Assembly: GCA_963793675.1 (NCBI GenBank)
Contig: CAWCBA010000002.1
Span: 434,001-498,000, forward strand
DNA length: 64,000 nt
Direction of reading: 5' to 3'
Source of the DNA: RPQJ01 sp963793675
Lineage (GTDB): Bacteria; Pseudomonadota; Gammaproteobacteria; Steroidobacterales; Steroidobacteraceae
Part shown: positions 36,111-43,504 of the stretch, piece by piece
Layout: each line of letters begins with the position of its first letter
Position numbering within the stretch: position 1 is the first letter of the stretch
The notes under the pieces: generated by a model
Seen by the model: the letters and a program-made list of their open reading frames with translations, nothing else
What the model was told of the DNA's origin: nothing
Database searches by the model: none
Translations under genes and position numbers: made by a program

Positions 36111-38198
36111 TCAGACGTTGCGGAATCGTTCGCCTGCGCCGACCCAGCGGCCGACGAGGCCCGCTATGTTGGCCTGCGGACCGCCCAGCATCAATGCCGA
36201 TGCACGCTGGACGTCCGGCAGCAGGTCCGCGTCGCGGATCAGGTCGGCCACCCGCAGCTGCATCAGGCCCGTCTGGCGCGTGCCCAGCAGTTCGCCCGGA
36301 CCGCGCAGCTCGAGGTCGCGGCGCGCCACTTCGAAGCCGTCGTTGGTCTCGCGCAGCACCGCCAGCCGTTCACGCGCAATCGGCGACAGCGGACCCTGGT
36401 ACAGCAGCACGCAGGTGCTTTCGACCGAGCCGCGACCCACGCGGCCGCGCAACTGGTGCAGCTGCGCGAGCCCCATGCGCTCGGCGTTTTCGATGACCAT
36501 CAGGCTGGCGTTGGGCACGTCCACGCCCACCTCGATCACCGTCGTGGCGACCAGCAGGTCGAGCTTGCCCTGCTTGAAGGAGGTCATGACCGCATCCTTC
36601 TGCTTGCCCGCCATCCGTCCGTGGATCAGGCCGATGCGCACGCCTGGCAGCGCTTCAGCCAGTTGCGCCGCGGTCTTCTCCGCGGCCTCGTAACGCACCA
36701 GGTCGGACTCGTCGATCAGCGGGCACACCCAGTACGCCTGGCGGCCGGAGCGACAGGCCGTGTCGATGCGCTCGACGATGTCGCTGCGGCGCGTGTCCGG
36801 CAGCACCACCGTCTTGATCGGCGTGCGTCCCGGCGGCAGCTCGTCGATGATCGAGACGTCGAGGTCTGCGTACGCCGTCATGGCCAGCGTGCGCGGGATC
36901 GGCGTGGCGGTCATCACCAGCTGGTGCGGAAACCGGCCGTCGGACTGGCCCTTCTCGCGCAGCTGCAGGCGCTGGTGCACACCGAAGCGGTGCTGCTCGT
37001 CGACGATGGCCAGCACCAGGCGCTGGAACTCGACGTTTTCCTGGAACAGCGCGTGCGTGCCCACGGCGACCTGGATCGCGCCCGACACCAGGTCGGTCTC
37101 GAGTGCCGCGCGCGCCTTGCCGGTCTGGCGGCCGGTCAGCAGCGCGACACGAATGCCGAGCGGTTCGAGCCAGGTGTTGAAGTTGCGCGCGTGCTGCTCC
37201 GCGAGCAGTTCCGTCGGCGCCATCACGGCCGCCTGTGCGTCGTGCTCGACCGCGCGCACCGCGGCCAGCGCAGCGACCACCGTCTTGCCCGAGCCCACGT
37301 CACCCTGCACCAGGCGCATCATCGGATGCGGGCGCTGCAGGTCCTGCTCGATCTCGGCCCACACCCGCGACTGGGCGTCCGTGAGCCGGAACGGCAGCTT
37401 GGCGCGGCAGCGCTCGGCCAGGTCGCTCTTGCGCGGCAACGGCCACGCGGCGTCCTTGTCGGTTTCAGCCGCAGCAACCGCAAGCTCAGCTGATGGGCCA
37501 GCAGTTCCTCGAAGGCGAGCCGCCGCTGTGCCGGATGCCGGCCCTGCCTCGAGCTCGGCGACGTTCGCGTCGGGCGGTGGCCGGTGCACGTAACGCAACG
37601 CCACCTCGAGCGGCGGCAGGTCGAACGCGTCGAGCACGCCGGGCGGCACGTAATCGCGGATCGCGCCTTGCGACAGCATCGCCAGCGCCATGTCCGTCAG
37701 CATGCGCAGCCGTCCCTGCTGCACGCCTTCGGTCGTCGGATAGATCGGCGTCAGGCAGTCGGGCGGCGCGCCGTTCGCATCGGCCAGCACGCGCCGGTAC
37801 TCGGGGTGCACGATCTCGAGACCGCCCGGACCGGGACGGGCTTCACCGAAACAGCGCAGCCGTTGTCCGCGCACCAGCTGCGCCTGCTGCGCGGCCGAGA
37901 AATGGAAGAAGCGCAGCGTGACGAAACCCGTGCCGTCGGCAATGCGCACCAGCAGCGTGCGCCGGCGCCGGAACACGACTTCCGCCAGCTGGATCTCGCC
38001 TTCGATGACGGCACGGTCGCCGTTGCGCAGCGTGCCGATCGGCACGACGCGGGTGCGGTCCTCGTAGCGCAGCGGCAGGTGGAACAGCACGTCCTGCACC
38101 GTGTGCAGGCCGAGCTTCGCCAGCAGTTCGGCCAGCGCCGGCCCGACGCCGCGCAGCGCCGTGACGGGACGTTCGGCGAGCAGGTCGGTCGCGCTCAT
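36111..38198 (-). CDS. recG: ATP-dependent DNA helicase RecG, with a short out-of-frame segment
   Basis: Branched-DNA translocase that remodels stalled forks. The wedge domain leads, then Walker A GDVGSGKTVVAAL, VDEQHRFGVHQ, MTATPIPRTLAMT and a C-terminal helicase domain with QLRGRVGRG. I start at ATG 38198 (MSATDLLAERP). The frame is open throughout. Between about 37460 and 37550, however, the expected RecG sequence (RHPAQRRLAFEELLAHQLSL) appears in the next frame, so two compensating indels flank it. As read, roughly 30 residues are wrong. Confidence 0.93.
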   Translation of the reverse strand: MSATDLLAERPVTALRGVGPALAELLAKLGLHTVQDVLFHLPLRYEDRTRVVPIGTLRNGDRAVIEGEIQLAEVVFRRRRTLLVRIADGTGFVTLRFFHFSAAQQAQLVRGQRLRCFGEARPGPGGLEIVHPEYRRVLADANGAPPDCLTPIYPTTEGVQQGRLRMLTDMALAMLSQGAIRDYVPPGVLDAFDLPPLEVALRYVHRPPPDANVAELEAGPASGTAAARLRGTAGPSAELAVAAAETDKDAAWPLPRKSDLAERCRAKLPFRLTDAQSRVWAEIEQDLQRPHPMMRLVQGDVGSGKTVVAALAAVRAVEHDAQAAVMAPTELLAEQHARNFNTWLEPLGIRVALLTGRQTGKARAALETDLVSGAIQVAVGTHALFQENVEFQRLVLAIVDEQHRFGVHQRLQLREKGQSDGRFPHQLVMTATPIPRTLAMTAYADLDVSIIDELPPGRTPIKTVVLPDTRRSDIVERIDTACRSGRQAYWVCPLIDESDLVRYEAAEKTAAQLAEALPGVRIGLIHGRMAGKQKDAVMTSFKQGKLDLLVATTVIEVGVDVPNASLMVIENAERMGLAQLHQLRGRVGRGSVESTCVLLYQGPLSPIARERLAVLRETNDGFEVARRDLELRGPGELLGTRQTGLMQLRVADLIRDADLLPDVQRASALMLGGPQANIAGLVGRWVGAGERFRNV

Positions 38199-38217
38199 GC
38201 CGTGATGGCGCGCTGTC

Positions 38218-38598
38218 TTACAGGACCAGGACGGCGTCCACTTCGACCACGGCACCGCGCGGCAGCGCGGCCACGCCGATCGCGGCGCGGGCCGGGTAGG
38301 GCTGCGTGAAGTAGTCGGCCATCACCTTGTTGACCGTCTGGAAGTTGCCGAGGTCGGTCAGGTAGACGTTGAGCTTCACGGCGTTCGACAGGTCGCCACC
38401 GGCGGCCTGCGCGACCGCGCGCAGGTTGTCGAACACGCGCCGCACGTGCACTTCGACTTCGCCCGTGACGATTTCCATGGTCTGCGGGTCGAGCGGAATC
38501 TGGCCCGAGAGGTAGACCGTGTTGCCGGCCTTGATGGCCTGGCTGTACGTTCCAATCGCCGATGGTGCATCGGCTGTCGTGACTGCGTTCAAGGGCAC
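38218..38598 (-). CDS. ridA: RidA family reactive enamine/imine deaminase
   Basis: YjgF/YER057c/UK114 family enzyme hydrolysing reactive enamine and imine intermediates from PLP enzymes. 126 residues with YSQAIKAGNTVYLSGQIPLDP, the catalytic Arg region (YPARAAIGVAALPRGAVVEVDAVL) and typical length. It starts at a GTG at 38598 with GGAG eight bases upstream; the longer frame runs through repeat DNA. In many gammaproteobacteria ridA-like genes sit between spoT and recG, as here, although other genes are inserted on the spoT side. Confidence 0.95.
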   Translation of the reverse strand: MPLNAVTTADAPSAIGTYSQAIKAGNTVYLSGQIPLDPQTMEIVTGEVEVHVRRVFDNLRAVAQAAGGDLSNAVKLNVYLTDLGNFQTVNKVMADYFTQPYPARAAIGVAALPRGAVVEVDAVLVL

Positions 38599-38618
38599 AG
38601 CGATCTCCAGTAAGAGGC

Positions 38619-38693
38619 AGGAAGGGGAGGAAGGGGAGGAAGGGGGGCAGGAAGGACAGGAAGGACAGGAAGGGCAGGAAGGGGTTAGTCGGA
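38619..38693 (+). repeat. AGGAAGGNN array with GGGGTTA-GTCGGA tail
   Basis: Seven AGGAAGG units (38619-38684), mostly 9 bases apart with one expanded G-run, lead into GGGGTTA (38681-38687) and GTCGGA (38688-38693). The array lies in the leader of ridA, whose mRNA would carry the C/T-rich complement. Same composite structure as at 28.9 and 42.6 kb. Confidence 0.9.
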
Positions 38694-38855
38694 AATGCGG
38701 CGTCGAGCGCAGCAGCACTTCGTCAGGTCTCGGGCGATGCGTAGTGTAAAGGCAGGCGTAGCAGATCTGGGCAACTCTGCACCCAGGCGACGCGCGCCGC
38801 ACTCGGCGGTTGCCCCGCAGGCGCCGGGTTGCGAGTTCTCGGCGGACGGTCCAGA

Positions 38856-38874
38856 ATTAGCTAAGTTAGCTAAT
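38856..38874. promoter_or_regulatory. Palindromic operator candidate of the phd/vapC pair
   Basis: ATTAGCTAA-G-TTAGCTAAT is a perfect 19-base palindrome, 18 bases upstream of the antitoxin ATG. It contains two copies of TTAGCTAA. Phd/YefM antitoxins autorepress by binding such sites, so this is the likely operator and may overlap the -10 region. Confidence 0.7.
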
Positions 38875-38892
38875 GCCGGCGAAGGAGCCCCG

Positions 38893-39144
38893 ATGCGCAA
38901 GGTCAATATCCACGAGGCGAAGACGACGCTGTCACAGCTGGTCGAAGCGGCGGAATCGGGCGAGACCGTGGTGCTGGCGCGTGCGGGCAAGCCCGTGGTC
39001 CAGCTCGTGCGCCTGAAGAAGAAGCGTGGCATCAAGCTCGGCGGGCTCAAGGGCAAGTTTCCGGAGAAGCTGATCGCCGATATCGCCAAGCCGATGTCAA
39101 AGAAAGAGCTGGAGCAATTGTTCGGCAACGGGGTCGAGCCGTGA
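38893..39144 (+). CDS. Phd/YefM family antitoxin
   Basis: 83-residue antitoxin. The N-terminus MRKVNIHEAKTTLSQLVEAAESGETVVLARAGKPVVQLV is the Phd/YefM DNA-binding fold; the basic, flexible C-terminus would wrap the toxin. The ATG at 38893 follows GAAGGAG. The last codons overlap the GTG start of the PIN toxin (GTGA). Part of a two-gene insertion between ridA and spoT on the opposite strand to both. Confidence 0.92.
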   Translation: MRKVNIHEAKTTLSQLVEAAESGETVVLARAGKPVVQLVRLKKKRGIKLGGLKGKFPEKLIADIAKPMSKKELEQLFGNGVEP

Positions 39145-39524
39145 GGGTGCTGCTCGACACGCACATGATGTTGTGGGCGCTCACCGACAGTCCGCGGCTG
39201 TCGACCAGGGCACGCGCGGTACTCACCGATGCCGAGAACGAATGCTGGGTCAGCAGCGCCAGCGTCTGGGAAATCGCCATCAAGATCATGCTCGGCAAGT
39301 ACGAGCTCGGGCAGCCGCTGGATCAGCTCGGGGAGGCGATTGAGGAGGCGGGGTTTCGTACGCTCGACGTGACCGTTCGACATGCGGCCGCCATCGAACG
39401 GGTGGCGGTGCCGCACTCGGATCCGTTCGATCGGCTGTTACTGGCACAGTGCGAGGTCGAGACGTTGCGGCTGCTGACCTCGGACAAGGTGCTGGCGAAG
39501 TTGCCGGTGGCGATCGCGGCGTGA
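39141..39524 (+). CDS. vapC: PIN domain toxin, VapC type
   Basis: 127-residue predicted ribonuclease toxin. PIN acidic residues are visible in LLDTHMMLWAL (first Asp), SVWEIAIK (Glu) and HSDPFDRLLLAQC (Asp pair), matching the subgroup paired with Phd-type antitoxins. GTG start overlapping the antitoxin stop implies translational coupling. The stop is followed at once by a short G-rich repeat. Confidence 0.92.
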   Translation: MRVLLDTHMMLWALTDSPRLSTRARAVLTDAENECWVSSASVWEIAIKIMLGKYELGQPLDQLGEAIEEAGFRTLDVTVRHAAAIERVAVPHSDPFDRLLLAQCEVETLRLLTSDKVLAKLPVAIAA

Positions 39525-39528
39525 AGGC

Positions 39529-39555
39529 GAGGAGGGAGGAAGGGGAGGAAGGGAA
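39529..39555 (+). repeat. Short AGGAAGG-type repeat between vapC and the four-helix gene
   Basis: GAGGAGGGAGGAAGGGGAGGA-like sequence, about three degenerate units, fills nearly the whole gap between two convergent stop codons. No GGGGTTA tail is present. Confidence 0.65.
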
Positions 39556-39556
39556 G

Positions 39557-39934
39557 CTAATCCAGGCGTCGGTGCAAACCCGCGACGATTGAATTCAGGA
39601 TGCGCCCGACTTCACCGATCCGGACCTGCAAGTCCGCGACCTCGTCTGCCGGCAGATAGCCAACTCGCTGCGCAAGCAGAAGCTGAGTTTCCAGTTCAGC
39701 CATCGATCCGCGAGCGACACGAAGGAAGTAGATGTACTCCTTCGTGGATCGACGCGCGGCTCCCTCCGCGATGTTCGAAGGAATCGACGCCACTGCGCGA
39801 CGCAGTTGGGACACCAGCCCATAGGTCTCAGATCGGGGAAGGGCGGTGCAGGACTGATGCACCAGGACTGCAAGGTCCATTGCCTTCCGCCAAAGAATCA
39901 GGTCTTTGTGATCGAGCCTGGGTAGCTGCTCCAT
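39557..39934 (-). CDS. Four-helix bundle protein (23S rRNA intervening-sequence family)
   Basis: 125 residues of all-helical sequence with the family signature LILWRKAMDLAVLVHQSC and YGLVSQLRRAVASIPSNIAEGAAR. Members were first found in intervening sequences of 23S rRNA genes but are widespread as stand-alone, often accessory genes of unknown function (the diversity-generating-retroelement Avd protein is related). Here it stands alone, with no reverse transcriptase or rRNA nearby, between G-rich repeats in the gap that separates spoT from ridA. Confidence 0.93.
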   Translation of the reverse strand: MEQLPRLDHKDLILWRKAMDLAVLVHQSCTALPRSETYGLVSQLRRAVASIPSNIAEGAARRSTKEYIYFLRVARGSMAELETQLLLAQRVGYLPADEVADLQVRIGEVGRILNSIVAGLHRRLD

Positions 39935-39993
39935 GCAGCGATCATCGGCGCTCGACGGATCTCGTGATGATCTCGATTTCTGGGCAGAAGCTC

Positions 39994-40108
39994 AAGGAAG
40001 GGGAGGAAGGGAGGAAGGGAGGAAGGGAAAGAATTCGAACTTCTGCTCTTCCTCCCTTCTTCCCTTCCTCCCTCCCTTCCTCCCTTCCCCGCCTTCCTCC
40101 CCTTCCCC
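39994..40108. repeat. Inverted pair of AGGAAGG-type arrays next to the spoT stop
   Basis: G-rich units (39994-40029, GGAGGAAGG repeats) face a C/T-rich array (40047-40108, CCTTCCTCC repeats) across a short centre containing GAATTCGAACTTC. The two halves could pair into a long purine/pyrimidine hairpin directly after spoT, possibly acting as its 3' end. The units are degenerate and no GGGGTTA tail is present. Confidence 0.8.
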
Positions 40109-42265
40109 TCACGCCAGCGAGCGCGCGACCTTCAGCACTTCCGGCATCCCGCGCACCGCGCGGATGACCTTGGCGAGCTGTTTGCGGTCGTGCACCATCA
40201 GCTCGAAGATCAGCGTCGAAGTGTCCGTGTCGCGCTCGACGACCGAGACCCGGTCGATGTTGGTCTGCGTGCCGGCGATGGCGGACGCGACCGAGGCCAG
40301 CACGCCCATGCGGTTGGTGACGTCGGCGCGGATCTCGACGTGGAAGAGGCGATCGATCGCCGCCTGCCACGTGACCGGAATCCATTTCTCCGGCTGCTTG
40401 CGGAACGACGCGAGGTTGCCGCAGGCCTCGCGATGAATCACGACGCCGCGGCCGCTCGACAGGCTCGCCAGGATCGGGTCGTTCGGGATCGGGAAGCAGC
40501 AGCGCGCGTACGACACGACCAGTCCTTCCGTGCCGGCAATGGCGAGCGGACCGGCCACGGCCTCGACCACGCCTTGCGAGTCCTCGGGCAACAGCAGGCG
40601 GGCGATGAACGGCGCCACGCGTTCCCCCAGGCCGATCCGCTCGAACAGGTCGTCGTGCGCGCGCAAGCCAAGCTCGGCCACCACGGCGTCCATCACTGCG
40701 GTGGGAATCTTGCGCAGCGACAGCGAGAATTCCTCGAGCGCCTGGTTCAGCAGCCGCTTGCCGAGATCGATCGCTTCGCCGCGCTTCAGGTTCTTGAGGT
40801 ATTGCCGGATCGACGCCCGCGCCTTCGCCGTGACGACGAAGTTGACCCACGCGGGGTTGGGCGTCGCGCCCTTCGCCGTGATGATCTCGACGGTCTGGCC
40901 ATTGCGCAGCGGCGTGCGCAGCGGCACCAGGCGGCGATCGACCTTGGCCGCCACGCAGCGGTTGCCGACGTCGGTGTGCACCGAGTACGCGAAATCGACG
41001 CAGGTCGAGTTGCGCGGCAGGCGCCGGATCTCGCCCTTCGGCGTGAACACGTACACCTTGTCCGGGAACAGGTCGACCCGGACGCTCTCGAGGAATTCCT
41101 CGGGGTTGCCGCCCTGCTGGATCTCGACCAGCTGCTGCAGCCATTCGCGCGCACGGTCGCCCTGCATGCCGCGTTCCGAGCTGCCGCCTTCCTTGTACTG
41201 CCAGTGTGCGGCGATGCCGGATTCCGCGATGCTGTGCATCTCCGAGGTGCGGATCTGCACCTCGATCGGCGTGCCGTTCGGACCGAACAGCGTCGTGTGC
41301 AGCGACTGGTAACCGTTGACGCGCGGGATCGCGATGTAGTCCTTGAACCGCCCGGGCATCGGCTTGAACACCGAGTGCACCACGCCGAGCGTGCGGTAGC
41401 AGGTGTCGGGCTTGTCGACGATGAGGCGGAACCCGTACACGTCGACGATCTCGTTGAGCGAGACCTTCTTGCGCCGCATCTTCTCGTAGATGCTGTAGAC
41501 GTCCTTCTCGCGCCCTTCGATCTGCGCGGGGATCTGCGCCTGGTCGAGCGCATCCTTGAGCGACGCGGCGATGCGGCCGACGAACTGCTTGTGGTTGCCG
41601 CGCGTGGCCTTGACCGCGGACTCGATGACCTTGTAGCGCCTCGGGTACAGCGCGCGGAAGCCGAGGTCCTCGAGCTCGCGCTTGATCGAGTGCATGCCGA
41701 GGCGGTTCGCGATCGGGGCGTAGATCTCGAGCGTTTCGCGCGCGATCGTGCGCCGCTTTGCCGGCGGCATCGCGCCCAGCGTGCGCATGTTGTGGGTGCG
41801 GTCAGCGAGCTTGACCATGATCACGCGGATGTCGCGGACCATGGCGAGCAGCATCTTGCGGAAGCTTTCGGCCTGCGCCTCGGCGCGGCTCCTGAACTGG
41901 ATCTGGTCGAGCTTGCTGACGCCGTCGACCAGCTCCGCGACGTCGCTGCCGAAGCGCGAGGTGATCTCGTCCTTGGTGTTGGGCGTGTCCTCCATGACGT
42001 CGTGGAGGATCGCGGCCATCATCGTCTGCGCGTCGAGCTTGAGGTCGGCGAGCAGGTCGGCGACGGCGACCGGGTGCGTGATGTAGGGCTCGCCCGAGCG
42101 GCGCCGCTGCCCGTCATGGGCCTCGAACGCGAAGTCGTACGCGTCCTGGACCAGCTCGACCTGGTCGGGCGGCAGGTAGGCTTCCAGCTTCGCAATGAGC
42201 TGGTTGATGCCGATGGAGCGTCTTCCATAGGGCAGCAGGCTGCGCAGGGAAGACGTGACGTCCAT
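40109..42265 (-). CDS. spoT: Bifunctional (p)ppGpp synthetase/hydrolase SpoT
   Basis: Controls the alarmone ppGpp. 718 residues: HD hydrolase domain with ILHDVMED at about 87-93, synthetase domain with REKDVYSIYEKMRRKK near 245-260 and YGFRLIVD, a TGS domain (VYVFTPKGEIRRLPRNSTCVDFAY), and a C-terminal ACT domain (VTNRMGVLASVASAIAG). Intact HD residues support hydrolase activity. It follows rpoZ by 20 bases. The usual downstream genes ridA/recG are displaced by about 1.5 kb of accessory DNA. Confidence 0.96.
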   Translation of the reverse strand: MDVTSSLRSLLPYGRRSIGINQLIAKLEAYLPPDQVELVQDAYDFAFEAHDGQRRRSGEPYITHPVAVADLLADLKLDAQTMMAAILHDVMEDTPNTKDEITSRFGSDVAELVDGVSKLDQIQFRSRAEAQAESFRKMLLAMVRDIRVIMVKLADRTHNMRTLGAMPPAKRRTIARETLEIYAPIANRLGMHSIKRELEDLGFRALYPRRYKVIESAVKATRGNHKQFVGRIAASLKDALDQAQIPAQIEGREKDVYSIYEKMRRKKVSLNEIVDVYGFRLIVDKPDTCYRTLGVVHSVFKPMPGRFKDYIAIPRVNGYQSLHTTLFGPNGTPIEVQIRTSEMHSIAESGIAAHWQYKEGGSSERGMQGDRAREWLQQLVEIQQGGNPEEFLESVRVDLFPDKVYVFTPKGEIRRLPRNSTCVDFAYSVHTDVGNRCVAAKVDRRLVPLRTPLRNGQTVEIITAKGATPNPAWVNFVVTAKARASIRQYLKNLKRGEAIDLGKRLLNQALEEFSLSLRKIPTAVMDAVVAELGLRAHDDLFERIGLGERVAPFIARLLLPEDSQGVVEAVAGPLAIAGTEGLVVSYARCCFPIPNDPILASLSSGRGVVIHREACGNLASFRKQPEKWIPVTWQAAIDRLFHVEIRADVTNRMGVLASVASAIAGTQTNIDRVSVVERDTDTSTLIFELMVHDRKQLAKVIRAVRGMPEVLKVARSLA

Positions 42266-42285
42266 GGGCGTGCGGCGGGTGGGGG

Positions 42286-42573
42286 TTAGTCTCCCAGCCC
42301 GATCTGCGGTGCGCGGAACTCACCCATGAATTCCGGTTCCGGCATCAGCTCCGGCGGCGGAGGCGGCGGCAGTTCCGGTTCTTCGAGGATTTCCACGCCC
42401 ACGTGGCCGGCTGCGATCTCGCGCAGGGCTAGCACCGTCGGCTTGTCGTTCTCCCATTCGAGCGTCGCCTCGGCGCCGTTCGCCAGCTTGCGCGCGCGGC
42501 GCGACGCCACGAGCACCAGCTCGAACAGGTTAGGGACGTTCTTCAGGCTGTCTTCGACGGTGATACGGGCCAT
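42286..42573 (-). CDS. rpoZ: DNA-directed RNA polymerase omega subunit
   Basis: 95-residue RNA polymerase subunit that supports beta' folding and ppGpp response. MARITVEDSLKNVPNLFELVLVASRRARKLANG is canonical. The C-terminus is extended by a Pro/Glu-rich tail (EEPELPPPPPPELMPEPEF). It precedes spoT as in many gammaproteobacteria, but is separated from gmk by the XRE/nucleotidyltransferase pair and a repeat array. Confidence 0.96.
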   Translation of the reverse strand: MARITVEDSLKNVPNLFELVLVASRRARKLANGAEATLEWENDKPTVLALREIAAGHVGVEILEEPELPPPPPPELMPEPEFMGEFRAPQIGLGD

Positions 42574-42616
42574 GTTTTGCTGGGAAACGGTTAAGGGAAA
42601 GGGGCGAAAGCTTAAC

Positions 42617-42693
42617 AGGAGGGAGGATGGGGAGGAAGGCCGGGAAGGCCAGGGAAGGTCAGGAAGGCCGGGAGGGGTTAGGGGTTAGTCGGA
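42617..42693 (+). repeat. AGGAAGGNN array with two GGGGTTA units and GTCGGA tail, upstream of rpoZ
   Basis: Degenerate units (GGAGGAAGGCC, GGGAAGGCC, AGGGAAGGTC, AGGAAGGCC) end in GGGGTTAGGGGTTA-GTCGGA. The composite matches 28922-28948 and 38619-38693. It lies 44 bases upstream of the rpoZ start, where the operon promoter or leader would be expected. Confidence 0.87.
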
Positions 42694-42778
42694 CTGAGGC
42701 GCTCGAGCGTCTCGGGGGCGAGGCGGCTGCAATGTCTAAGATCGCAGGCAGTGTCTGTCAGTTGTCTGCGCCCGCAAT

Positions 42779-42812
42779 TTGAAATATTGCAAACAATGCA
42801 ATACGCTATGCT
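42779..42812 (+). promoter_or_regulatory. Promoter/operator candidate of the XRE-nucleotidyltransferase pair
   Basis: TTGAAA (42779-42784) and TACGCT (42802-42807), 17 bases apart, could form a sigma-70 promoter. Within the spacer lies the palindrome ATTGCA-N5-TGCAAT (42786-42802). The next ATG is at 42818. Such a site inside the promoter suits autorepression by the XRE protein encoded first in the pair. TATGCT at 42807-42812 is an alternative -10. Confidence 0.5.
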
Positions 42813-42817
42813 CAGCC

Positions 42818-43504
42818 ATGAAACATGAACTCTTGAAAGCCGGGCGGTTGCAAGCCGGACTGACGCAGGTTCGAGCCGCCCAACGCCTGGGTGTTTCGCA
42901 GCCGTATCTGTCGCAGCTCGAGCGGGGCGATCGTCCCGTCACGGCCGAGCTGGCGCGCCGCGCAGCGGCTTTGTACGGACTGCCGGCCACCGCCTTGCCA
43001 ATCCCCGAAGCCGCCCCTGGAAAGGTTCCGGCGGATCCAGACCGACTTACCCGCCAGCTCGCCGGCTTGGGGTACCCTGGCTTCGGACACTTACGTGGCC
43101 GCAAGGCCAACCCGGCGACGGTCCTGCTCGAGGCGCTTCGGCAACCGGACCTGGAGGTGCGGCTCACTGAAGCACTCCCTTGGGTGGTGCTCACCTACCC
43201 GGACCTCAACTGGTCCTGGCTCGTGTCGCAGGCCAAGCTCCACGACGTGCAGAACCGCCTGGGCTTTGTCGTCGCGACTGCGCGCGCAGCAGCGGCCGCC
43301 GACGGACGGCGCCAGCCGACGCTGGAGCCATTGGCCGCCGTCGAGCAACACCTCGAACGTGCTCGCCTCGCACGCGAGGACACCCTGTGCCGTGAATCCA
43401 TGTCGCCGCCTGAGCGTAACTGGCTCGGCACCACGCGTTCAGCCCTGGCCCGGCACTGGAACCTGCTCACGGGCCTGACGGCCGAGCAACTGTCCTATGC
43501 CTGA
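42818..43504 (+). CDS. XRE family helix-turn-helix protein (putative antitoxin/regulator)
   Basis: 228 residues. An HTH_3 domain at about 4-60 (GRLQAGLTQVRAAQRLGVSQPYLSQLERG) is followed by an uncharacterised C-terminal region with WVVLTYPDLNWSWLVSQAKLHDVQNRLGFVV. It overlaps the following nucleotidyltransferase-like gene by eight bases, so the two are translationally coupled. The pair sits, on the opposite strand, between gmk and rpoZ, which are usually adjacent, indicating insertion. Antitoxin or autoregulator is the most likely role. Confidence 0.82.
   Translation: MKHELLKAGRLQAGLTQVRAAQRLGVSQPYLSQLERGDRPVTAELARRAAALYGLPATALPIPEAAPGKVPADPDRLTRQLAGLGYPGFGHLRGRKANPATVLLEALRQPDLEVRLTEALPWVVLTYPDLNWSWLVSQAKLHDVQNRLGFVVATARAAAAADGRRQPTLEPLAAVEQHLERARLAREDTLCRESMSPPERNWLGTTRSALARHWNLLTGLTAEQLSYA

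Noticed and set aside
39557..39934. Diversity-generating retroelement accessory protein (Avd)
   Set aside because: The four-helix family is right, but no reverse transcriptase, template or variable repeat is nearby.
42286..42300. Another GGGGTTAG repeat tail at the rpoZ stop
   Set aside because: GGGGGTTAGTC there is simply the rpoZ stop codon and its surroundings, without GTCGGA or AGGAAGG units.
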